Source: Meandrina meandrites
Taxonomy: Eukaryota; Cnidaria; Anthozoa; Scleractinia; Meandrinidae
Length of the DNA stretch: 64,000 bases
Assembly (NCBI GenBank): GCA_963693305.1
Contig: OY855915.1
Coordinates: 12,471,840-12,535,839, forward strand
Direction of reading: 5' to 3'
Shown here: piece by piece, positions 10,901 through 21,400 of the stretch
How the letters are laid out: every line of letters starts with the position of its first letter
Numbering within the stretch: the stretch's first letter is position 1
Position numbers and translations under genes: made by a program
The notes under the pieces: generated by a model
Database searches by the model: none
Seen by the model: the letters and a program-made list of their open reading frames with translations, nothing else
What the model was told of the DNA's origin: nothing

Positions 10901-13439
10901 TGACATGAAATAAGAGGAAAATGTTTTTCTCACACACCACTGGGACCTGGGAAAGGGTCATGTGACCTTGGGCGGGCAGTTGTTTGTATTGCGTCCTCCA
11001 TTACTGACCTTTACCCACCCACCCGCCCAAAGAATTTTAGTTGGCGTTGTATCTTTTCAATAGCGTCCTGAAAATTAACTTTGGTAATTTTTCAACATTC
11101 TCTGTCTTTGTGATCTTTGAATGCATGATTTTGGAGTTAAAATATTAAAATATTTGTATATCTTTGTATCACTGCATCAGGCATGTTCCACCATCTTGGA
11201 TTCTAGATGCGCTGGTACTCAGTGTATGATGCACCAAGTGTCTTGGATAGTCCACCGACTTCATGTAAGGCCTCACACAGAGTGCCACATTGTATTTCTC
11301 ATTCATCGAGTCGACCAGCACCTCATTGAACATCTCACATGATTGGCCATAAGAACAATAGGACAAAGGGCACAAACAATGTCCCTATCCCTGAAGACAA
11401 TGAGCAATATTGTTTTACAATGCCTCTGAAATTAGAGGTTCACAAGAGGTACTGGACTACTCCATTCATCAAGCACCACTCTAGGAAGTTTTACATACAT
11501 GTAATTCCACTCCTTCTTCATGTTGATGATGGATCCGTTTGCCACTCAGTTGATTCTCACGCTCTCTGCAATTTGTCTTAAAATGGCATCATTACCATAC
11601 ACCCCAGTCACGGACATAATTTTGAATTCTTGCCATTCCTTCTCATGTTTTTCTACGCTATGTTTCCATAATGCTGATCTCTCATCTTGGTTCTCTAAAC
11701 CCTCTGTGTGCTCTATCCCTCTTGTATAGGCATTTCTGGCTGTCTCACCAATGTACTTATCTTCGTATGTATGGTAATGATGCCATGTTAAGACAAATCG
11801 CAGAGAGCATGAGAATCAACCGAGTGGCAAAGGGATCCATCATCAACACGAAGAAGGAGTGGAATTATGTAAAACTTCCTAGAGTAGTGCTTGATGAATG
11901 AGAAATATAATGTGGCACTGTGTGAGGCCGTACATGAAGTCGGTGGGCTATCCAAGACACTTGGTGCATCATACACTGAGTACCAGGGCATCTAGAATCC
12001 AAGATGGCAGAACATAATGTATGCCTGACGAGGCTGAGATTTCAGCAAAATTTATAGCAGTGATACAAAGATATACAAATATTTTTAATATTTTAACTCC
12101 AAAATCGTGCGTTCAAAGATAACAAAGACAGAGAATGTCGAAAAATTATCGAAGTTTATCTAATTCTTTTATCGCTTCGACAAAGCATGTCCTGAAAATA
12201 ATTTTATGTCTGTGAAATAGATACAGATAAACATCTCCGATTTCGGATTGCTAAATACTTGACAACAGTCTTGCAGCCACATGCTGTCTAGCACAGGTTC
12301 AAACCCTGATTAGGCCAGGCAAGCTTGATATTATATACCCTATAGGGCTGTAGGGGTCAAAAACCATACCCTATCCAGCGGCATATCCCTGTATAGGCCA
12401 TATGGGAGAGTAGCCCCCCCCCCCCCCCCCCACCCCCAGGTGAGAAATCAGGTTATGTCTAGGGGAGGGGGATACATCATGTCAGCACTTTTGATCTTTT
12501 TTCTTGGGGAGGGAGGATTGGATGAAGGAACCCAAAAAGTGTGGCCACTTTTAGATTATTCACATTCTTTTGTGCAGTAATTATCCAATCAGAAAACTGG
12601 AAGCTGTCATTGACTTTTGATTTGATAATGACTGCACAAAATGAAATGAATGTGAGTAAATTAAAAGTGGTCACACTTCTGGACTCTGTGCTGTAACATT
12701 AAAACAACTTTTCACCTGCATGGGCCTCCTCATAAGATACACTTCTTAAGTTTTCCAGCCACTTGCTGTCATGGTGATGAAGAATGTAGCTGGCACACTG
12801 ACTAACAAACTTTGCTCGGTACCCGAAGCCAACACTTCGCAAGTGCTCTTCAACTTTTGACCCTTTCAAATCTTTTATGGCAGGAAAGGCAAAATATGCG
12901 ATGCCATCGATTTCCCCAAGCTTTTCTCCGTACTCCTGACAAAGTTTTTCAACCATCCCGCTAATTCTCGGGATATTATTGTTTGATGAACATATGAAAG
13001 CAAACAACGTTTCCACCGGATCTTGTCGTAAAACTCGAATTCCAGGCATGTTCTCTGAAACTTTAACAAAATAAGCGTCACTACTTCTCCATTGTTCCAA
13101 AAGAGAGTCAGAATCCACATGAAGCTGAAAGTAATCACGCAAAATTGACTCGTGGATATCTGGCTCTTCGTCTGGTGGATGGTAGCTGGGGTTATTGTCT
13201 AGCGAGCTGCAAATTTCTTTCAAAATTCGTTTGTTTTGTACAGTCGCCGACTCATAAACACGGTACAAAATGTCACTTTCGTTTTGCTTCAGCGTCCAGG
13301 CGTAACCGCACAACACACTAGTCCACTCTCCTGGTGCTGTCTCCTTCCATCTGAAAGACTGTCCACTCGCCAATGTAAGGTCTAATCGAATCCTCACTTT
13401 AAATTTATTGACAGAAAGCCTCCTCCATGCGGAGGACAT
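4819..13439 (-). CDS. OGG1: OGG1, 8-oxoguanine DNA glycosylase/AP lyase (complete, 3 exons)
   Basis: Spliced CDS in transcript order is 13439-12716, 9140-8964 and 4934-4819, giving 1017 nt and 338 aa including ATG and TAG. Human OGG1 is 345 aa. OGG1 removes 8-oxo-guanine opposite cytosine in nuclear or mitochondrial DNA and nicks the abasic site. Seen in the sequence: the N-terminal domain with GQSFRW, the SSNNNI and GYRAK motifs of the lesion-binding face, then the helix-hairpin-helix GVGAKVADC with the Schiff-base lysine (about K252, human K249) and PVDTH with the catalytic aspartate (about D271, human D268). The 19-residue spacing between them matches the human enzyme. The C-terminus keeps YAGWAQ. 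The start is the first ATG of an open exon and gives a family-like N-terminus without an obvious long targeting peptide. All splice sites are GT-AG. Both introns are full of transposon remnants. Nothing is broken, so the gene should be functional. Confidence 0.95.
5254..6722. mobile_element. TTAA-flanked DNA transposon TTAA-1 (1469 bp) in OGG1 intron 2
   Basis: Terminal inverted repeats GGTATCAGCGTACCCCAAA at 5254 and its complement ending at 6722, bounded by TTAA at 5250-5253 and 6723-6726. TTAA duplications are the signature of piggyBac and Kolobok superfamilies. No transposase motif is seen, so it is non-autonomous. It carries a minus-strand ORF (see 6069-6404) and internal inverted pieces AAACTGTGTCGGG/CCCGACACAGTTT at about 5526 and 5658. 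Confidence 0.85.
6069..6404 (-). CDS. Small basic/helical ORF inside TTAA-1
   Basis: From ATG at 6404-6402 the frame stays open to 6069 (an upstream in-frame ATG at 6494 also exists). It starts MSSKKKRKSSCPFASAKNAP and KRKKMK, an NLS-like basic block, followed by a Glu/Ala-rich amphipathic stretch (LAQALAASDKGSYFEQEKLL). The last about 40 residues look like read-through rather than protein, so a splice near 6190 is possible. Not recognised. It could be exon 1 of a captured host gene, an accessory transposon protein, or chance. Confidence 0.35.
   Translation of the reverse strand: MSSKKKRKSSCPFASAKNAPKRKKMKTFDKDLAQALAASDKGSYFEQEKLLALEAEQHEKEAGEVSASQSKIAALTSEFPRFRLLPVPLCCLRPRLLFSPRLVFGISKYIC
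7052..8454. mobile_element. TIR transposon CAGGGTTCG...CGAACCCTG (1403 bp) in OGG1 intron 2
   Basis: Ends CAGGGTTCGTACGC (7052) and GCGTGCGAACCCTG (to 8454), flanked by TCACAT at 7046-7051 and 8455-8460, a 6-bp target duplication. Both ends carry repeats of CAAGGACTTTC as subterminal motifs. A 6-bp duplication argues against hAT (8 bp); superfamily left open. A broken ORF lies inside. Confidence 0.85.
7169..7621 (-). pseudogene. Interrupted ORF inside the 7.05-8.45 kb transposon
   Basis: One reading frame of about 150 codons from ATG at 7621 to 7169, broken by a single in-frame TAA at 7411-7409. The first part is Ser/Thr-rich; the second (MRRYEQIVDGLVKLADEFAQ ... EKEMTRKNIEDKIANVVGEL) is a coiled-coil-like segment. 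No catalytic transposase motif, so it is probably the remains of an accessory or N-terminal part of the element's protein. Confidence 0.45.
8461..8963. other. OGG1 intron 2, no further feature seen
   Basis: Unique-looking AT-rich sequence between the transposon and exon 2. Nothing coding. Confidence 0.5.
8964..9140 (-). CDS. OGG1: OGG1 exon 2 (catalytic HhH-GPD segment)
   Basis: 177 nt, phase 1 at both ends. The acceptor is ...TTTACACAG and the donor GTGAGC. It encodes ALCQLPGVGAKVADC through PVDTHVWQ, so it holds both catalytic residues. It is too short to stand out as an ORF; it was placed by family motif and by phase. Confidence 0.95.
9369..9514. mobile_element. Palindromic MITE in OGG1 intron 1
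   Basis: About 146 bp that folds on itself: CTGGTTGTTCAAAGGGTGGA on the left pairs with TCCATCCTTTGAACAACTGG on the right, and TATCCA(C/G)TGGATA units repeat inside. Such hairpins are common in cnidarian genomes as far as I recall. Confidence 0.8.
9672..10440 (+). pseudogene. CR1-like LINE reverse-transcriptase fragment (decayed)
   Basis: The 9678-9971 frame gives DDLVAKPDDKFQLNESKCKE and SSVKLHGLNISKDLKKV, the RT region after the catalytic site in CR1/Rex-type LINEs. It continues with frame changes as ITGICWVVEYASPVFHNSLP, the LQRHATRII block at 10100-10140 and a Lys/Asn-rich tail to about 10420. Several stops and shifts; inactive. Confidence 0.8.
10441..11070. other. OGG1 intron 1, no feature seen
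   Basis: AT-rich sequence without recognisable coding or repeat structure. Confidence 0.5.
11071..12158. mobile_element. Head-to-head pair of Penelope-like element 3' fragments
   Basis: Two copies of one sequence in opposite orientation: minus-sense 11759 to about 11071 and plus-sense about 11766 to 12158. The left copy, read on the minus strand, encodes KYIGETARNAYTRGIEH, the YIG part of a GIY-YIG endonuclease, then VYGNDAILRQIAESVRIN; the right copy starts at the YGNDA point. The left copy has an extra about 160 bp near 11310-11467. In-frame stops show both are dead. GIY-YIG fused downstream of an RT is typical of Penelope-like elements. Confidence 0.7.
12340..12475 (+). repeat. Truncated C-run repeat
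   Basis: Short sequence with AACCATACCCTATCC and a 17-nt C run (12414-12430), resembling the right end of the 34557-34971 element (AACCATACCCTGTCG, then a C run). Probably a decayed relative. Confidence 0.5.
12533..12680. mobile_element. Hairpin MITE next to the OGG1 exon 1 donor
   Basis: AAGTGTGGCCACTTTTAG and TTTTGTGCAG on the left mirror CTGCACAAAA and TTAAAAGTGGTCACACTT on the right. It ends 34 bp from the exon 1 splice donor. Confidence 0.75.
12716..13439 (-). CDS. OGG1: OGG1 exon 1
   Basis: 724 nt from ATG (13439-13437) to a GTGAAA donor at 12715. It encodes residues 1-241 plus one base: the whole N-terminal domain and the first helices of the glycosylase fold, with RQDPVETLFAFICSSNNN. 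It ends in SYEEAHA at the same point where human OGG1 reads SYEEAHK before ALC. One exon replaces several vertebrate exons. Confidence 0.95.
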
Positions 13440-13717
13440 CTTCCAGACTGCAATGACAGCAACAAATCACAAACAAGCTAGAGAGTGGATTCCTCAACCC
13501 TTGTTGCCCCTTTTGTTGGTGTTGTGACAGTCGGCTAGCTCGAGCAAGACGCCATCTTGGTTTCTTTGTGCGAGCGGGAACTGGGGAGAGTACAAAATGC
13601 CCGTGGAATGACTGGAATGTCAGTGTGCTGAAAAGTGCGCTGAGGACTGCGCTGAAGGGTATTTTGCTCTCTTGCCAGGTAGCGCCGGGCACGAGCGTGG
13701 GACAAAGAAAAAAATCT

Positions 13718-13791
13718 TATTCCCCAACGAGAATCCAATCCATGACCTCCCAAACACCGGGAGGACGTTTATACCACCGAGCTACGGGAAT
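13718..13791 (-). repeat. tRNA-like SINE head (minus)
   Basis: On the minus strand it reads TTCCCGTAGCTCGGTGGTATA (box A-like) and, 40 nt on, a degenerate box B, ATTGGATTCTC. It lies in the OGG1-KIAA2012 spacer. Confidence 0.6.
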
Positions 13792-13830
13792 TCTTGGTGA
13801 GCAAAGCTGTTTACTAGGTTCATATGTGAC

Positions 13831-14097
13831 ACGGGGAGGCGCGGTGGACTTCGGATCGAACGGTCCGGGTTCGAGCCCTGGCCAGGGCACTGTGTTGTGT
13901 TCTTGGGCAAGACACTTTACTCTCATAGTGCCTCTCTCCAGCTAGGTGTAAAAATGGGTACTGGCGAATTTACTGCAGTGGACTGGCATTCCATCCAGGG
14001 GGGAGTAGAAATCCTCCTAGTCACTTCATGCTACGGAAACCGGGATAAACTCCGGCCTGATGGGCCACTAGGCTCGTATATGAAACACGCTTTGTAA
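13831..14097 (+). repeat. tRNA-derived SINE
   Basis: Box B GGTTCGAGCCC at 13868-13878 follows a tRNA-like GGCGCGGTGGA head. The body contains GGGCAAGACACTTTACTCTC, ATTCCATCCAGGGGGGAGTA and GGCCTGATGGGCC, a central domain I recognise from invertebrate SINEs. Transcribed by RNA polymerase III if active. Confidence 0.8.
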
Positions 14098-14116
14098 ACG
14101 GCCTTGCTCACCACAA

Positions 14117-14185
14117 GTTCCCGTAGCTCAGTGGATAGAGCGCTAACACGCTGGGTAACTCGTACACGGAGTCTACGTGAATTTT
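14117..14185 (+). repeat. tRNA-like box A fragment
   Basis: AGTTCCCGTAGCTCAGTGGA and TAGAGCGCTAACACGCTGGG look like the 5' half of a tRNA; no box B follows, so it is a SINE scrap and not a tRNA gene. Confidence 0.55.
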
Positions 14186-14310
14186 TGTATAAAATACACA
14201 ATTGTAAATTGCAATGTACAGTGCTCTGTTTTGCTATCCTGGATTGCGCGTTAGCAGTTGGCGCATCATAGACCACTGCTCACGAGAACAGTTTTGCAAA
14301 TCCTTTTTCG

Positions 14311-14328
14311 CCCCCCCCCCCCCCCCCC
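14311..14328 (+). repeat. C homopolymer (18 nt)
   Basis: Run of C followed by A-rich sequence, upstream of OGG1 and downstream of KIAA2012. Confidence 0.9.
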
Positions 14329-14836
14329 GAAAAAAAAAACGCAAAACAAATCCATAAAATCCAAGGTTGGATTTCTTAATCGAAATCCACTCCGGAGAAG
14401 GATTTCGGTGCGTCAAAATCCATTTTCGGTTTTCGTGTTTATGATTGGAAAATCCAAAAATTTCCCAATTGAATGCTCCAAACACAAGTCACCAATAGTG
14501 AAAACTATCAGAAGTTAACCAATGTTCTCTTCATAGTTTATGATACACAGAAAAATACTTATTTCTGCTCTTTTATTGCACATCTTACGTGATTGTAAAA
14601 AAGCTGGTGGAATACAATTCAGTATCGCACACAATGCTTGATAAAACAGGATAAAAGCTCCTTAAAAAGTGACAGGATAGGAAATGTCAAGGTCGATATG
14701 GCGAGAAAAAGATGGAATGCTATGCTACTCCACTGGTATTCGTCATCTGTGCAAGTTTCCTTTTACTCTCTCAGGATAATGAAGAAAAAAACACTTATTC
14801 GGTTATGAAACACAAATAATCAATTCTATCCGTTTA

Positions 14837-15470
14837 CTATTCCTCTACGTCTTCGTCTTCCTCCACAATAGTGGGGGGAATATTCTCTTTTACTGACCGT
14901 AAAAGGTCACGGACAGGCGAAGATGGCGCCTGTAAGTGTTGTAAATGATTCCAAGGAATAAGGTCAAAATATGAAAACGTAAATGCTCTCGTTAGTCGTT
15001 GGCATAAAGAAAGATAATGACTTTCTTTTAAGATTCCTGCAATAAATAAATGTCTTTGTAGTTGTTTTTGTCGCAGTATTGCGAGCGCTTCTTCCCGTTG
15101 CCTTCTCTCTTCTTCGCGAATTCTCCTCTCTTGCTCTTCTTTTCGTTTCTGTTCTTCGAGTCTTCGTCTCAACTCTTCCTCTTCGCGCTGCATTTTCTCT
15201 AGGAATGCGATCCTTTCTGACTCCTCCATGGCTTTAATTCGTTCCTCCTCCTCCCTGAGCCGCGCTACCTCCAGTTCAGCCTCGATCCTCTCTTGCTCTT
15301 TACGCATTTCTTCCTCGAGTTTTCTGTGCGCGAGTACTTGTTGTTGCCGTTTCTTCCAGTCTTCCTTTGCGCGGCGTTCTCGTTCAACTTTCATGTTAGC
15401 AAGCCTTTCCCGCTCTAGCTCTTCGTCGCGTTCACGCCGTTTAGCTTCTTCCCTTTCTTCACGTCTTATT
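14837..15470 (-). CDS. KIAA2012: KIAA2012 homologue exon 10 (C-terminus)
   Basis: 634 nt to TAG at 14839-14837. It continues the R/E/K helix ([20 protein letters not shown]) for about 130 residues and then switches to a hydrophobic-aromatic segment around [12 protein letters not shown] and an acidic end. The acceptor is CTCTAG. Confidence 0.9.
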
Positions 15471-18400
15471 CTAGAGAAAGGGAAACAACAAACACCATTT
15501 TACTTTGGACACTGAGATACACCAATTATATTATTAGCTAAATCAAACACATGAGACAGTATTTGATCAAATTTCCGATCACGTCAAAGTTCGCCCGAAA
15601 TAATCCGCTGCGCGTCGTGGTTTCAGTTCTCTTATCCTCGTTTGGAAATGCGATGAAACACACAGTTTCTAGGATTTGATCCATTTACAAGAGAAAAACA
15701 TCACTAATGACAATAAAAGAGAGATGATTAGTCTCGTCTATTTACCAAAGACAGGTATTTTACAGAAACAGAACTAGAAACGCGTGAGTTTGTTCAAATG
15801 TTGGCTTCTATTTTCTTTATAAACGTTTGGCGAAAAATATGTACGATGACGTTGTAACTGTGTCTGTAAAGCCCTAAACAAAATATCTGGCCCCGATTGT
15901 AAACATGGATAAGTAGCACATCACCTATTTACCTTCGTTCCTCCTCTCTCTTCTTCATCTCTTCCTCTGCTTCAAGTCTTAGCTGTTCTAATCTAGTCTC
16001 CTCCTCAATAGCTCGTTTCTTGGCCTCTTCCCTCTCCCTTCTCTTACGTTCCACCTCTTGACGTCTTCTTTCTGCAGCAGCAGCTCGTTCCGCTGCCCTC
16101 CTAGCTGCTCTGGACTCCTGGGCTTGTTTCTGCTCCTGTGGTGCTGGAGCTTGCTCTGCTTCTGGTTCATGTTGAACAGCTTGTGGTTCGGGAGATTTAG
16201 GGACGAGAATCGGCACCTCAGCAACCACAGTCGTGCTACTTTCTGAGGGTACATCATTCTTGCTTACGTTTAACTCGTCCGAAGCTTTAGAAGAAACTCT
16301 CGATGATGTAATTCTGGACAGAGCAGAAGAGACAACTGTTCTATCTGACATTTGTGGTTCATGTTCACCCGTTTCTGAGTCAACTCTAACAGGCTCAGGC
16401 ATCTCGGCTACTTCCGTTATTATCGTTTCACTGACATCCTCCGTTTTTTCCTTTTTATCGTCTTTATTTTGGGTCTCGGGTTTTCCTTTACTTGTTTTTG
16501 TTGTTTTATTTGAAGGCTTTGATTGTTGTTTTGCGGGCCCGGGTTTCTTGCCTGCCTTCTTCTTCGCTACTACCGGTTTTTTTGGCGGTCCAGCTTTGGC
16601 TTTCCCTTTCACTTGTCCTGTCGGATGTTTGTTTTGAAGACCAGCGGGTGGCTTTGATGCTACTGGGCGGGGAAACTGAAATGGTTTTTGCTCTTTTTTC
16701 GGGGATGATACTGCCATTCTTGGTTTTGCTTCTATTAAGGTATAGTCCTGTTTGACGTCTGTTACTATAGCATTCAAAGCTGTTTTGAATTCTTCATCCT
16801 CTCCTTCGGATCCTTCGTCATTTAGCTCCTCAGCTTGCACTCGTTGAAAGCTCGGCTCTCTGTCTTTTGTGGCATAACTAAAAATATCAACTTGCACGTC
16901 AGCATTTGATACACGCTCCCAGGGTATCGAGCGAGCAGCAGCAGACGAATCAGATCTTTTAGTTGATGCGGAGCCATCTTTGACTAAACAAAAAAGAAAA
17001 CAATTTTTAATAAGATCCTGCAAAGGATAGAGCAGTTAATTTTCCACTGTGTGCATTTATTATGAAGGATAGAACAGTTCATTTTCCACTGTCTGCCTTT
17101 ATTATGTTGGAAACATGGCCGGTGAAATAATAGCCTGATTCTCAGACAGTCCAGGCCGCTCACGGCCACGCACTCTCTCGAAGGGAGAGAGTTGAAACAC
17201 GTTGAACCGGCTCCGGGATCCAGACCAGTTTTCCATACATCAAATGACTTTCACCATAACATTCAATGTTGCTGTCACTAGTAGAATACACAGAATATTT
17301 CACGTCCTTTTCGCCAAAGGAAGCAAAATGCAGAAAGACTGGGGAAAGCAAAATATTAGTTTTGAAGACAACATTGAGCCTCTGAAGAATGCAATTAGAT
17401 AAGGGAAGAGACCTTTATATTAATTTTGGTATCCGACTTCAAAGAAAATTAAGAACTCTTCAGAGACCCCAGGAAATTATCATGTCGGTCCTATTGTATT
17501 GTGGTCCAACATAGTCCTGGAGTAAAGTCAGTAGTACTCACGTTTCTCGCGGTACGTGTTTGCACTATCATCTACACTGGGTAGCTGTGTTCGGCCAGAC
17601 TTATTGAATCTTTCAGGAAGTGGAGGCAGGTTTCTTAAGGCTTCTATTCCTGGCAATTCTCCTTAGGATATTTAAAAAAACAAAAATGGTTAGAGAAATA
17701 GTCTCTCTCAACAGAACGTTTTTCTAGGTCAAGGGGAAGGTTGCTGTTGTTTATTGTAAATTGCCATTCATTCATCGAAGGGAGTAACTAAAAAGCGGGA
17801 GGATCCTCTCGAAAATATCCTGATGCCTAAAATTGTCGCAGCCCACGTGAAAAGAAAAGGTATATATACGCCATGTGCTGCCGGAATTGTCCGTACAACT
17901 TTTGAGCATAACCATTATACAGATTATAGCATGGAACAGGACACAAAGATCTTTCCGTTTAGAAATCTCTTCAAAATGTGAGCAGGAATTAAGCTCTAGC
18001 ATTACAACAACAATCACTCTGACAAATTGGATACCATTATACTACATGTCGAGGGAATATGTCCTGGTCTGGTTAAAGGTAAGGAATTCTAGTGCCCAGC
18101 AGAACACGCAGTCACATGCCCAATTTTCCGAGCTAGCATTGCAACAACAACTATTGACTACAAACTTGCGAATGAAAGGCATATCAAATGGCTTTTCTTC
18201 TCCATTTCTGTACAGCTGGCAATCTTAACTTGGGACCGGTGTCCTAGCGGATTTGGACCCCCCTTGATTTGGTCCCCCCGGTCCAAATCCGCTAGCGAAT
18301 ATGGACCCCCCGGTCTAAATTCGCCAGCGGATGAGGACCCCCGGGAGACCATATTCGCTAGCGGATTTGGACCCCCTTCGCGAATTTGGACCCACCAACA

Positions 18401-21400
18401 AAAGTGATCATACTTTACTTTCGTACTCCTGGATTCGTAAACGAATAAAAGAAAAGATGATTTAATGTCAATACCAATATTTCATGGACATTGAAAAGAG
18501 GAAATAGAGAAGGTATGCCCCGGTGTTTAGCAAACAGAGTATGCATGTCCAATTGAAAATTTTTTTTTATTGTCAATATCCCAAAGCAACGTTTCCAAAC
18601 GAGAATCAAGGGTAATTTTTTGTTGGCCCGAGCCTAAAGTGGAGAGCCAAATTTATAAAACAAGTTCGGCTAATAAGTCCCTAATGGTCAAGTTAGTTTA
18701 TTAGAATAAATGTTCGGTTGAGTGAATTTGCAAAACCTGAAAAGACACAGGACAATAAGATTACTACTGGACTCTAATTACATTGTTTTCTTTTTGTTTT
18801 ACTTTACACAATCGATTTCCTCTAACTAGCTTTCGCTTTGCCGATAAAACAAAGAGCAATTTTCTCGACTTTTAAAGCGTAAGAAGTGTTTTGTTTGTAG
18901 TATAAGCTTTGTTAAAAGTTGTAAACTTGAAATAGAAAGATATTCTATCTGGTTTAAACGTCGCAGTTTACATGCGCCAAATACAATACTAATTCGAGAG
19001 AGACTCGAATTAAAAAATTCGGCAATTGGTTTTAAACGTCGCATTTAATTGTGTCACATTTAATTGCTGAGCTATTGCTGAGCGTTCAATTCCAAATATA
19101 AAAACCAAAAATTTTCCGTCGTGGTTCAGGCTGTCCACAATACGCAAAATTTTAGAGCGATTTCGAAAGCCGCAACTGAAACAAGAAACAAGATTAACAA
19201 TTTCATTGCTAACAGGATCCTTAGTTAGACGCTGTCATTAGTCCGGTCTTTAGTTTTCGTTAAGCTTTTCAATGAATTATAGTCATTTTCTGTAATAATT
19301 TAGAGGCCTGCCATAGAACGCAAAGTTGCATCGCTATTATATGAAGTTATTATATTATTTATAATAAACATGGCAGAATTAAAATGAGATATGCATTTGT
19401 CTTCATTCTGTTAGTTACCGGAGTTTTGTGTTGTCATTCAAGGGAACGTTAAAAAAAAAGCTTACAAATGGAAAAAGTTACTGAGTGAGAAGGAAACAAA
19501 GTTTAAAATAACAATTGTTTAGGGGGGTCAAAAAACGCGAAGGGGGGTCCATATCCGCTAGTGGATTTGGTCCGGGGGGTCCATATCCGCTAGCGGATTT
19601 GGACCGGGGGATCCAAATCCGCTGTGACACCGGCAGGAACAATAATCACAGATTGCAAGGATACTTCACACAGTTGGTTTGGAACAACCATTCTCAAAAT
19701 TATTAATAATTTATCAACTTCAAGGAAATGAATCATTACCCTGACGGTGTTTGAAATGTTTTCTTAATAATATTAGCGCAGATTTTAACGAGTTTCTCCG
19801 TTTTCTCCTTGGTTTAGTCTCGATTGAGAAGATACCTCAACGCTCGAGACACTGGAGACATCATTCATCATGCCCAACACCTCTAATGTCGTCAGTAACA
19901 CTGTCAATACTCCGCTGCCCAGTTTTTTAAATGAAAAATAAATTCTTCAAATGTCAAACATTTAGTGGCATTTTTTCAAAATAAGCGAACCAAACGTTTA
20001 CCAAGGATCCACGTGCTATTCGATAGCCTACTTGATTTTTCTTATACACAAGTGGACTTTCCAAACGTCGTGCGTTTCTCGCTTTGCTCTGTGAGCTTGA
20101 CTTGTAGGCAAGCAAGTCTAACAAACAAGTAAAAACTAGCGATATAAACCGACGTTTCGTATCCGTGATGCCATTGTCAAGGCGAGTGTAAAGATTACAA
20201 ATTCAGGGGATTTAGTAACATGTTACTCTAGACCTACAGAAACAATACGAAATCTAGTTGATTTGTATGGAAAATGTGTTTACTCAAGAAACGGTTTGGT
20301 TATATTCTTACACGAAATAATATTATAGGAAGTACAGAAATCTATTTGAAATGTTCATTTTATAAATTTCTTGTTGTTTATGATAGCACAGTATGTATGA
20401 AAATGTTTTTCCTATACTCACCTCCAGAAATTTTCAAAGCATTCCGTAGAGCCGCTGGTGAAGGGCCCGCCGAGCGGCTTACTTTACGGTGCCTTGTAGG
20501 GCGGTTTGTCCCTGCTTGACCAGCAGCAGCCAGGCCTGTCAACTGAGGTCTCTGATGGCTGGCAGAACTCACACGTGCATCTGCAGGCAACCATGATAAC
20601 ACAATAAGCTGATATGAAACTAGTAGATTGGTCATTCTTTTTTTCAAGTTTGACATTCGTAATCCATCTTTATCAATGTCAGTCAATCGGGCAGTCAATT
20701 TTCAATTAATATTTACTTTTTTGTTGTTATATTAGACAACCATTTTGCGATGTTTCCCTAATTGGAAATAACAATGTACTGAGAGTTCTCATTAAAACTC
20801 ATTCAACTAAATTTGATTAACTTCGTCAATTTGCATTAAGGAGAGTTTTTAACAAGTCCTAACAACAAATCAACAACATTAATTATTTTGTTGAATTTAC
20901 TGAGATAAATATAAAAATTGCATATTTTGGAGGTTGCCTATTTACCGAGTTAGGATTTCGAGTTAGGATTTTCCGTACTATACACTCCGGTTAGCCTACT
21001 ACACACTCCTGTTAGCCTACTATTCACTTCGGTTAGCCTACTATGCATTCCGGTTAGCCTGTTTACGGTTAGCTTTCAATAATTGTCATGCGTTTGGCTT
21101 TGCCAAAAAAATCCTGACTCAAAAATCCAACTCAAAATCCTAACTCGAAAATCCAACTCAAAATCCTCCCTTGGTCTCCAAGGGATTGGGGGGGGGAGGA
21201 CAAGGGAACACGAAGCAATGCATTAGGCATTTTACGAAAAAGAGAAGAATCACTAAAATGCCTAGCTTATTGACAAAACATGTTAAATTCCCTGTATCCT
21301 CGTGATTTCATACTGTTAAATACATATGCGTTAAATCCCCGGTATGACTAAAAAAATTAAACCGATTGTGACTCGTTCACATACACTTCCGGCACTTCAC

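Noticed and set aside
16233..16637. 134-codon plus-strand ORF
   Set aside because: Antisense shadow of KIAA2012 exon 9; Ser/Leu-rich as expected from the complement of a Lys/Glu-rich exon.
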